DNA of 64,000 nt from Cellulosimicrobium composti. Lineage in GTDB: Bacteria > Actinomycetota > Actinomycetes > Actinomycetales > Cellulomonadaceae. The stretch spans positions 53,788-117,787 of the forward strand of contig NZ_WMKA01000008.1 of assembly GCF_009711085.1 (NCBI RefSeq). Reading direction: 5' to 3'. The position numbers were made by a program, and so were the translations under genes. Below, in pieces: positions 26,579 through 36,786 of this stretch (its first letter is position 1; each line of letters opens with the position of its first letter). The notes under the pieces are model-generated. The model ran no database searches. It was not told the DNA's origin and saw nothing but the letters and a program-made list of their open reading frames with translations.

Positions 26579-27540
26579 CCGCACCGGACGGTTCCGCGGC
26601 GCGGGTCGTCGCCGTCGTCGTCGCGTACGCGCGCCGAGACCTGCTCGTCGAGGCGCTCGACGCGCTCGCCGAGCAGACCCGTCAGGTCGACGCGGTGCTC
26701 GTCGTCGACAACGCGTCGCCCGACGACTCGGCGGTCGTGGCGTCGACGCACCGGGTGCAGCCGACCGTGCTCGAGCTCGCGCGCAACACGGGCGGCGCGG
26801 GGGGCTTCGCCGTCGGCATCGCGCACGCCGTCGACGCGATGGGCGCGGACCTCGTCTGGCTCATGGACGACGACACGATCCCGCGACCCGAGGCGCTGCA
26901 CGAGCTCCTCGCGGCGCGGGACGACTACGACGGACCGGTCGCGATCCTCGGGAGCCGGGTCGTCTGGACGGACGGGCGCGAGCATCCGATGAACACGCCG
27001 CGCCGACGCCCCGGCGCGTCGGGTCACGCGATGCGCTCGGCGGCGTCCGTCGCGGCGATGCCGGTGCGGTCGTCGTCGTTCGTGTCCATGCTCGTCGACG
27101 CCCGAGCGGTCCGGTACCACGGGCTGCCGATCGCGGACTATTTCATCTGGAACGACGACTTCGAGTACTCGGCCAGGCTGCTGCGGACTGGGACCGGGCT
27201 GCACGTCCCGCGCAGCGTCGTCGAGCACCGGACGAAGTCCTTCGGCGCGTCCGACGCCGACCCGGGGCCACGCTTCTATTACGAGGTGCGCAACAAGATC
27301 TGGATGCTCACGCGGTCGTCGTCGCTCTCCGCGTCCGAGCGCGTCCTGTATGCGGGCGCGAGCGCGCGTCGATGGGTCCGGACCGCCGGGCGATCCGAGG
27401 ATCGGCGGGCGCTGCTCAGGGCCGGTGCACGAGGCCTGCGCGACGGCTTGTTCCGGAGCCCCCGGTCGAACGTGACGTCGCTAGCCGGACTCGGCCCCGT
27501 CAGCGGCTCGGTGGAGCGACTGGAACGGTCCGCGCGGTGA
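26575..27540 (+). CDS. GT2 glycosyltransferase, GlfT1/rhamnosyltransferase-like
   Basis: 321 residues from GTG 26575 (GTGA overlap). N-terminal VVAVVVAYARRDLLVEALDAL, VVDNASPDDS, NTGGAGGFAVGI, and the metal site LVWLMDDDTIPRPEA. The NTGGAGGF and DDD-type site with later WNDDFEYSARL is the pattern of galactofuranosyltransferase GlfT1 and its bacterial relatives. Because UDP-Galf mutase and a GlfT2-like enzyme are encoded 3 kb downstream, a Galf donor is plausible, though dTDP-rhamnose cannot be excluded. Four-base overlap with the next gene. Confidence 0.84.
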   Translation: MTAPDGSAARVVAVVVAYARRDLLVEALDALAEQTRQVDAVLVVDNASPDDSAVVASTHRVQPTVLELARNTGGAGGFAVGIAHAVDAMGADLVWLMDDDTIPRPEALHELLAARDDYDGPVAILGSRVVWTDGREHPMNTPRRRPGASGHAMRSAASVAAMPVRSSSFVSMLVDARAVRYHGLPIADYFIWNDDFEYSARLLRTGTGLHVPRSVVEHRTKSFGASDADPGPRFYYEVRNKIWMLTRSSSLSASERVLYAGASARRWVRTAGRSEDRRALLRAGARGLRDGLFRSPRSNVTSLAGLGPVSGSVERLERSAR

Positions 27541-28424
27541 CAGGGACGCCGTTCTCCGTCCTGCTCCCGTACTACCGCAACGACGACCCCGCGCACCTGC
27601 GAAGGTCCTTTCTCTCAGTGACGGCCGATCAGACACGCACGCCGGACGAGGTCGTGCTGGTCGAGGACGGTCCGACCGGTCACGAGCTCGACGCGACGGT
27701 GCGCGGACTGCTGGAGGGGTCCGTCGTCCCGGTCCAGCACGTGCGCCTCGAGACGAACGTCGGGCTCGCCCGCGCCCTGGAGGAAGGGCTGGCCCGCTGT
27801 CGACACGAGATCGTCGCCAGGCAGGACGCGGACGACGTCTCTCGCCCGGGGCGCTTCGCCCGGCAGCTTCCGCTTCTCGAGCAGGGTTTCGACCTCGTCG
27901 GTAGTGCGATCGAGGAGCTCGACGACCGGCGTGCCGGAGAAGGGCTCGTCCGTGTGCCACCGACGACGCAGGCCGACATCGAGCGGCGGGCGCGCTTCGC
28001 GTCTCCCTTCAACCACCCGACCGTGGTCTTCCGTCGGACCGCGGTCCGGGAGGCCGGTGGATATCAGCACCTCGATCTTCTCGAGGACTACTGGCTGTTC
28101 GCTCGTATGATCGCCCGCGGCGCCCGCGTGGCGAACGTCCCGGAACCGCTCGTGCTCTACCGGGTCGATGCCGGCGCGTATCGTCGCCGTGGAGGTCGAA
28201 GGCTGCTCCGCTCGGAGATCGAGCTGCAGAGCCGCATGCACCGCATCGGATTCACCACGCGTGCGCAGCACGTCCGCAACGTGGTCCTTCGCGGCGGCTA
28301 TCGTGTCCTGGGCGAACCGGTCCGGCGCGCCCTCTATCGGTCCTGGGTCCGGCTCGCGACCCGCCGAGCGCCCCTGGGGCCTGCCCGGCACGCGAACCAC
28401 CAGGCGAAGACCCGTGATGAGTGA
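27537..28424 (+). CDS. Glycosyltransferase family 2
   Basis: 295 residues from GTG 27537 (GTGA overlap). Compact GT-A protein: FSVLLPYYRNDDPAHLRRSF, VVLVEDGPTG, NVGLARALEEGL, and the nucleotide/metal motif ARQDADDVSRPGRF. FNHPTVVFRR and GGYQHLDLLEDYWLFARM place it among the small GT2 enzymes of polysaccharide loci (WcaA/LgtF-like), which often transfer glucose, galactose or GlcNAc. Basic C-terminus could favour membrane contact. Donor unknown. Confidence 0.86.
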   Translation: MTGTPFSVLLPYYRNDDPAHLRRSFLSVTADQTRTPDEVVLVEDGPTGHELDATVRGLLEGSVVPVQHVRLETNVGLARALEEGLARCRHEIVARQDADDVSRPGRFARQLPLLEQGFDLVGSAIEELDDRRAGEGLVRVPPTTQADIERRARFASPFNHPTVVFRRTAVREAGGYQHLDLLEDYWLFARMIARGARVANVPEPLVLYRVDAGAYRRRGGRRLLRSEIELQSRMHRIGFTTRAQHVRNVVLRGGYRVLGEPVRRALYRSWVRLATRRAPLGPARHANHQAKTRDE

Positions 28425-28439
28425 GGAAACGAGGCGTCG

Positions 28440-30422
28440 GTGAGCTGGTGGTCCGTCCTGGACGAGCTCGGGTGGGCGCTCGCCTTCCTCTTCGGACCAG
28501 GCCTCGCCGTCGGTGCCGCGCTGGGCCTGCGCCGCGCCTGGCTCCTGGCTGCTGCCCCCGCCGTGAGTGTGGCAACGCTCGGTGGCGGGGCGATCGCGCT
28601 CGAGCTCGTCGGGGTCCCGTGGGGACGTCTCGGCGCCGTCGCCGTCACCGTGGTCGTCGTCCTATGCGTCCTCGGGCTCCGTCGTCTTTTCGGCTCCCGG
28701 TGGCCATCCGACTCCGCTACCCCGCCCTCCGGCATCTGGACGCTCGTCGGCCTCGCGGTCTCCGTCCCGCTCGCGGCCCTGCCCATCAAGCGAGGGATGG
28801 TCGACCCAGGCATGCCGGCTCAGACGTGGGACACGCCGTTCCATGTCAACGCGGTGCGCTGGATCCTCGAGAACGGAGACGGGTCGACGCTCCACCTCGG
28901 CGCGGTCTCGACCAACCCGCAGATCGAGCGCTTCTACCCGGCGGGCTGGCACGACGTCGTTGCGCTGGTCGTCGGTGACTCGATCCCCGCGGCGATCAAC
29001 GTCACCGCCATCGTCGTGGCCGCGGTCGTGTGGCCTCTCGGCCTCGCGTGCCTCGCTGGCGCGATCGTGCCGGCGAGCCGCCTGGCGCCCGTCGTCGCGA
29101 TGTGCGTCGGCGGCGCGTTCGTCGCCTTCCCCGCCCGCATGCAGTCCGTCGGGACGCTCTGGCCCAACGCGCTCGCGTTCGCCATGCTCCCCGTCGCGCT
29201 CGCTCTGACCGTCCGGCTGACCGGGATGCGGCGTGCCGCGCTGCCGGGAGCAGATGCCGGGAGCCGACCCGTCGTCCTGCTCGCGCTCGTCGCGGTGCTC
29301 GGGGGTATCGGTGTCTGTCACCCCAACGGTGTCCTGGCCTACGTCGTCCTGAGCGCCCCGCTGTGGGGCGCCGCATGGTGGCGTGCCGCCCGCGACTACC
29401 GGACGGCGTCGGTCGCGGTGCGATCCGTGGTGGTCGCGATCCCGGTCGCGGTCCTCGTGGTCGGATCGGTGCTCGCGTTCTCCCCGCTCGTCCGTTCCGT
29501 GTCCGCGTACGAACGGGAGCATCTCCAGGGCCGCGGCAGCGCCGTGGTCAGCGTTCTCACGGACGCCCAGCAGGCGGGCATGATCTACGGCAACTCGGAC
29601 AGGGCGTGGTGGCTCCTCGTGCTCGTCGCAGCCGGGGTGCTGACGGCCCTGCTGCTCCGTCGTGGTCGATGGCTGCTCGTGAGCCTGGCTCTGGTGACCG
29701 GCATGTACACCCTGACCGTCGCCCCGATGCCGGCGCTCCAGTGGATCGTGGGGCCGTGGTACTCGGACCCGCTGCGCATCGGCGCTCTCGGTGTGGTCGC
29801 GATGGCACCCCTGGCCGCGCTCGGTGTCGTCGGCGTCGGCGAGACTGCCCGCCGGGCCGTGGGCGCGCGCGGAGGGGGAGGGGCCCGGCGCGCGGCGGTC
29901 ATGGCCGACGTCGTCACGGCGGGAGTGCTCGTCGTCGCGGTCGTCGGCAGCGGCTGGCTGCGCGCCGACGGTCGGCAGTGGATGTACGACCTCTATTACG
30001 CTGACCCCGAGGGCCGTTGGGGGCTGGTGACCGAGGACGAGCTCGCGATGATCGAACGACTTGGCGACGAACTGCCCGAGGACGCGGTCGTGCTCGGTTC
30101 GCCTTTCACCGGCGCCCCGTTCGTGTACGGGATGACTGGTCGCGAGGTGGTGTTCCCCCACATCACGGGCACGTGGGGGCCGGACGAGAGGCTGATCGCG
30201 ACCGATCTCGATCGGCGGTGGGACGCGGACGAGGTCTGCGCGGCGATGGAACGCGTCGGGGTGACCCACCTCTACGTCGACTCTCGTCCCTACTGGCCGG
30301 AGAACGAGAACCAGGTGCTCTACGAGGCCTTGCTCGACGAGCCCGACGAGCTACCGCTCGGCCTCGAGCTCGTGGACGAGGGCGGCTCGGCGCGCGTGTA
30401 CGCGATCACCTCATGTGAGTAG
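28440..30422 (+). CDS. DUF6541 polytopic membrane protein, probable GT-C-like glycosyltransferase
   Basis: 660 residues from GTG 28440, preceded by a purine-rich GAGGAAACGAGG. About 12-14 hydrophobic segments occupy residues 1-480 (for example LAFLFGPGLAVGAALGL, IVVAAVVWPLGLACLAGAIV, VRSVVVAIPVAVLVVGSVLAF). A soluble C-terminal domain contains GSPFTGAPFVYGMTG and THLYVDSRPYW. An extracytoplasmic loop after the third span holds DTPFHVNAVRWIL and FYPAGWHDVVAL, acidic and aromatic residues reminiscent of GT-C active loops. Such enzymes use polyprenyl-phosphate sugars like those made by the GT2 at 5475-6191. Function is inferred; the family is uncharacterised as far as I know. Confidence 0.78.
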   Translation: MSWWSVLDELGWALAFLFGPGLAVGAALGLRRAWLLAAAPAVSVATLGGGAIALELVGVPWGRLGAVAVTVVVVLCVLGLRRLFGSRWPSDSATPPSGIWTLVGLAVSVPLAALPIKRGMVDPGMPAQTWDTPFHVNAVRWILENGDGSTLHLGAVSTNPQIERFYPAGWHDVVALVVGDSIPAAINVTAIVVAAVVWPLGLACLAGAIVPASRLAPVVAMCVGGAFVAFPARMQSVGTLWPNALAFAMLPVALALTVRLTGMRRAALPGADAGSRPVVLLALVAVLGGIGVCHPNGVLAYVVLSAPLWGAAWWRAARDYRTASVAVRSVVVAIPVAVLVVGSVLAFSPLVRSVSAYEREHLQGRGSAVVSVLTDAQQAGMIYGNSDRAWWLLVLVAAGVLTALLLRRGRWLLVSLALVTGMYTLTVAPMPALQWIVGPWYSDPLRIGALGVVAMAPLAALGVVGVGETARRAVGARGGGGARRAAVMADVVTAGVLVVAVVGSGWLRADGRQWMYDLYYADPEGRWGLVTEDELAMIERLGDELPEDAVVLGSPFTGAPFVYGMTGREVVFPHITGTWGPDERLIATDLDRRWDADEVCAAMERVGVTHLYVDSRPYWPENENQVLYEALLDEPDELPLGLELVDEGGSARVYAITSCE

Positions 30423-30537
30423 CCGTCCCCGCCCGTGAACGTTCGGTGTTGACCCCGTCGCCGGAGCCCGCGACGACGGTCCCGGACCTGCCGGTCACGT
30501 AGGCTGTCCCGGCCAGCGTGCTTACTAAGGAGATTGA

Positions 30538-33715
<3,178 letters not shown>

Positions 33716-33719
<4 letters not shown>

Positions 33720-34570
33720 CCACGGGGGCACCGCTCGTCGCCCCAGGACAAGGTCGCGGGCTTCTCGACGTCCTGGACCGCCGGTTCCTCCTCCGGCTCA
33801 TCGTCCGGAAGGAGCTCCGGGTCCGCTACCGCGGATCCGTGCTCGGGATGGCCTGGTCGTACGTCAAGCCGGCGACGCAGTTCGCCGTCTTCTTTGTGGC
33901 GATGGGGCTTTTTCTCCGGCTCGGTGACCAGATCGAGGACTACGCGGTCTACCTCTTCTCGGGCATCGTCGTCATCAACTTCTTCGGCGAGGGCTTCGGC
34001 AACGCGACCCGCTCGATCGTGTGGAACGCGCCGTTGGTCCGAAAGATCTACCTGCCGCGCGAGCTCTTCCCCGTGGCGTCGATCTATGTTTCGGCGGTCC
34101 ACTTCTTCCCCCAGCTAGTGGTCCTCCTCGTCGGGACCGTGATCGCCGGCTGGAGGCCCAGCGCCGCCGAGTTGGCCGCCGGCGTGCTGGGGCTCGTGAT
34201 CATCGCGACGCTCGCCCTCGGGCTCGGGCTCCTCGCGGGGGCGATCAACGTCTTCTACCGCGACGCCGAGAACTTCGTCGACCTCATCGTCATGGTCGCG
34301 ACCTGGGCGTCTCCCATCCTCTACAGCTGGGAGATGGTCCGGGACACCCTTCCAGGGTGGCTCTTCACCGTCTACCAGCTCAACCCCATCACGGCTGCGG
34401 TCGAGCTCTTCCACTACTGCTTCTGGTTCCCTGCCACGTCCCGGACCGCCGAGATGCCGCCGAACCTGTGGATGTGGGGATTCGTGGGCCTCGGAATCTC
34501 CGTCGCGGTCGTGTTCCTCGGCCAGTCCGCCTTCCGGCGCCTCGAGGGGCGCTTCGCGCAGGAGCTGTGA
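33716..34570 (+). CDS. Polysaccharide ABC exporter, membrane subunit (Wzm-like)
   Basis: 284 residues, usual for Wzm/RfbA/TagG permeases. N-terminal amphipathic LLRLIVRKELRVRYRGSVLG is the interface helix typical of ABC2 O-antigen permeases. About six membrane spans follow (FAVFFVAMGLFLRL, VYLFSGIVVINFF, LVVLLVGTVIAGW, VLGLVIIATLALGLGLLAG and others). Motifs NVFYRDAENFVDLIVM and LYSWEMV are conserved in the family. GTG start overlaps the Galf transferase stop. With the ATPase encoded one base downstream it should export the completed lipid-linked galactan or heteropolymer. Confidence 0.92.
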
Positions 34571-35292
34571 TGACGACGTCCATCGAGATCTCTCACGTCC
34601 AGAAGCGGTTCACGCTGCGACACAACCGCTCCCTCAAGGAGCTCGCCGTCGCGCTGGTGCGCGGAAAGGACCTGTCCGACACGTTCCTGGCGCTCGACGA
34701 CGTGTCACTGACCGTCCAGGAGGGCGAGACGGTCGCCCTGCTCGGGTTCAACGGCTCAGGAAAGTCGACGCTTCTCAAGCTCATCTCCGGCGTCCTGCAG
34801 CCGGACTCCGGGACGATCGGCACCCGTGGCCGGGTCGCGGGGCTCATCGAGGTCGGCGCGGGCTTTCACCCGGACCTCACGGGTCGCGAGAACGTGCTGC
34901 TCAACGGTGCGATCCTCGGCATGTCCGAGAAGCAGGTCCAGCAGCGCTTCGACGACATCGTGGCCTTCAGCGAGATCGAGAAGTTCATCGACACCGAGGT
35001 GAAGTTCTACTCGTCCGGGATGTTCCTGCGCCTGGCGTTCGCGGTCGCGGTGCACTCCGACCCGGAAGTCTTCCTCATCGACGAGATCCTGGCCGTCGGG
35101 GACGAACCTTTCCAGCGTAAGTGCCTCGACCGCGTGCGCCAGCTGCGTGACGAGGGGCGGACGCTCGTGATCGTCAGCCACGACCTCGACATGGTGGCCG
35201 ACCTGTGCGACCGCGGTGTCCTGCTCGAGAAGGGTGTCGTCATCGCGGACGGCGAGTCGCACTCCGTCGTCGAGAAGATGCGCCAGGGCTGA
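34570..35292 (+). CDS. Polysaccharide ABC exporter, ATPase subunit (Wzt-like, short form)
   Basis: 240 residues from ATG 34570 (TGATG overlap). Walker A GFNGSGKSTLL, SVLQ-type switch region GLIEVGAGFHPDLTGRENV characteristic of Wzt/TagH, degenerate signature YSSGMFLRLAFAVA, Walker B VFLIDEILAVGD, and H-loop IVSHDLDMV. It stops right after the ATPase domain, so the C-terminal carbohydrate-binding domain found in many Wzt proteins is absent; export is then unlikely to depend on recognition of a chain-end modification, as in the TagGH and mycobacterial Rv3781-type exporters. Followed by a strong hairpin. Confidence 0.93.
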   Translation: MTTSIEISHVQKRFTLRHNRSLKELAVALVRGKDLSDTFLALDDVSLTVQEGETVALLGFNGSGKSTLLKLISGVLQPDSGTIGTRGRVAGLIEVGAGFHPDLTGRENVLLNGAILGMSEKQVQQRFDDIVAFSEIEKFIDTEVKFYSSGMFLRLAFAVAVHSDPEVFLIDEILAVGDEPFQRKCLDRVRQLRDEGRTLVIVSHDLDMVADLCDRGVLLEKGVVIADGESHSVVEKMRQG

Positions 35293-35328
35293 CGCGCCGT
35301 GACGCGCTCTGAGCGATAGTCCGGTGGT

Positions 35329-35353
35329 GGCGCGCACCCCGGAGGTGCGCGCC
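35329..35353. terminator. Perfect 10-bp stem-loop after the exporter operon
   Basis: GGCGCGCACC (35329-35338), five-base loop, GGTGCGCGCC (35344-35353). It lies between convergent stops at 35292 and 35361 and can act in both directions. No T-run, as is usual in high-GC actinobacteria. Confidence 0.7.
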
Positions 35354-35360
35354 GCTGGCG

Positions 35361-36158
35361 TCACCAGACCGTGACGCGCTCGGCGGCGACGAGCCGGGAG
35401 AGCGCCTCCGCGTCCGCGGCGAGCGCGTGTGCCCGGCCGCAGGAGAGCTGGACGACCGACCCGTCGTCGGCCAGGACGCCGAGCACCGCGCGGAGCGCCT
35501 CCTCGAGGGTGGTCCCGCCCCGTGCCAGGACGCGGGCGCCCGGGGTCGCACCCTCCGGGGGCACGGACCCCAGGACGAGGTCGGCGTGCAAGGCGACGAT
35601 CCCCGCGGCGGTCTCGAGCGCGGCCGTCCCGCGGCCCGGCTCCGGAGACCAGCCGACTTGATCCCCGTACGTCATGACGGCGGACGCGGCGTCGACGGCG
35701 CCCGCCGGGAGGTCGCCGTCGTAGCGCCGTGCCAGCGCGGGCAGGGAGATGGCCACGAGCTCGGCACGGGTGCCGGCCCAGCGGTCGGGGCGCGTCGTCA
35801 CGACGACGTCCGGTCGCGCGGTGCCGCGACCCGTCGTAGCGTCGTCCTCGGCGGCCACGAGCACGACCGTCGCTCCGACGCGCCATACAGCCAACGCCCA
35901 GACGACCGTGCGCCAATGCACGGGAAGGTCGAGGACGACTCGTGTACCGGGGCCCGCGTCGAATTCTTCGACGAGAAGGTTGGTCGTCTTGTTGACCCAG
36001 TTCTCGAGCACGGCGCCGGAGAGCTCGACGCGCTCACCGTCGTCGCCGTACCACGTCAGACGCGGCCGGCCCGGGTCCCGGGTGAGGAGATGCAGCAGGT
36101 CAGCGACGTGCGCGGGGCGGTCGCTGCGAGGTCCGAGGGGATGGGGAGCGGTCACCAT
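35361..36158 (-). CDS. TIGR03089-family protein (AMP-binding-enzyme-like N-terminal fragment)
   Basis: 265 residues from ATG 36158 (GTG 36155 alternative). Resembles the start of acyl-adenylating enzymes: LTWYGDDGERVELSGAVLENWVNK followed by GTRVVLDLPVHWRTVVWALAVWRVGA, but it lacks the P-loop-like serine/threonine/glycine motif and the C-terminal domain needed for adenylation. This is the conserved short TIGR03089 family of actinobacteria, often found near LCP and wall glycan genes; function unknown. Cytosolic. TAGGGT on the minus strand (36166-36171) lies seven bases before the ATG, giving an essentially leaderless transcript. Confidence 0.82.
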   Translation of the reverse strand: MVTAPHPLGPRSDRPAHVADLLHLLTRDPGRPRLTWYGDDGERVELSGAVLENWVNKTTNLLVEEFDAGPGTRVVLDLPVHWRTVVWALAVWRVGATVVLVAAEDDATTGRGTARPDVVVTTRPDRWAGTRAELVAISLPALARRYDGDLPAGAVDAASAVMTYGDQVGWSPEPGRGTAALETAAGIVALHADLVLGSVPPEGATPGARVLARGGTTLEEALRAVLGVLADDGSVVQLSCGRAHALAADAEALSRLVAAERVTVW

Positions 36159-36241
36159 GGACTCCACCCTAGAGTGCTGATATCGCGTCCCGACATGTCG
36201 GAATTTCACCCCTCGCCTCCTCGTCGCTATCACATTTCGGC

Positions 36242-36270
36242 TTGACGCCCGCGGACGACACGCGTGTAAT
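36242..36270 (+). promoter_or_regulatory. whiB promoter
   Basis: TTGACG (36242-36247), 17-base spacer, TGTAAT (36265-36270): the best sigma-A/HrdB-type promoter I can see in the window. Predicted +1 near 36277, one base from an in-frame ATG at 36278. Confidence 0.65.
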
Positions 36271-36337
36271 TTCCTCAATGCAGTTTCCGGCGGGGTTCTC
36301 GCCACGAGGCCCGGCGAACGGCATGAAGGGGCGCACG

Positions 36338-36667
36338 ATGTGGAACATGCTGGACGGGACGGGAGGGGCTTTCCCCTCCGACGCTGAACGAGAGGTGGAG
36401 CGCGTGGCACCGGTGCTGCCGCTCTTCGGCGAGCCGGTCGACGACTCGCTCATGGGGTGGCAGGAGCGCGCGCTCTGCGCCCAGACGGACCCGGAGGCCT
36501 TCTTCCCGGAGAAGGGCGGGTCCACGCGTGAGGCCAAGAAGGTCTGCACGGGCTGCGAGGTCCGCGCGGAGTGCCTGGAGTACGCGCTCGAGAACGACGA
36601 GCGGTTCGGCATCTGGGGCGGTCTCTCGGAGCGCGAGCGCCGCAAGCTCAAGCGCCGCGTCGTCTGA
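36338..36667 (+). CDS. whiB: WhiB-family iron-sulfur transcriptional regulator (WhiB/WhiB2/WhmD type)
   Basis: 109 residues from ATG 36338, chosen for an AAGGGG site six bases upstream. In-frame ATGs at 36323 and 36278 are possible; 36278 would be leaderless given the promoter just upstream. Four cluster cysteines are present: RALCAQTD, then CTGC and RAEC, followed by the GIWGGLSERERRKLKRR beta-turn and basic DNA-contact tail. The block GWQERALCAQTDPEAFFPEKGG is nearly identical to Streptomyces WhiB and mycobacterial WhiB2, regulators of septation. Binds a [4Fe-4S] cluster and sigma-A. Its place beside the DUF3499/manB region matches mycobacterial whiB2 synteny. Confidence 0.95.
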   Translation: MWNMLDGTGGAFPSDAEREVERVAPVLPLFGEPVDDSLMGWQERALCAQTDPEAFFPEKGGSTREAKKVCTGCEVRAECLEYALENDERFGIWGGLSERERRKLKRRVV

Positions 36668-36786
36668 CGACGAGCCCACCTCGGGCCCGTCGTCGGGCCG
36701 CACCGTGACGGGGTCACGACACCCCGCCACACCGGGGCGCGCAAATGCCGCGCCCGGAGCCGTGTCCGTCGCATGATCGACGGGAC

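Noticed and set aside
36242..36244. TTG as start of whiB
   Set aside because: It is the first triplet of the TTGACG -35 hexamer of the whiB promoter, so it is not in the mRNA.
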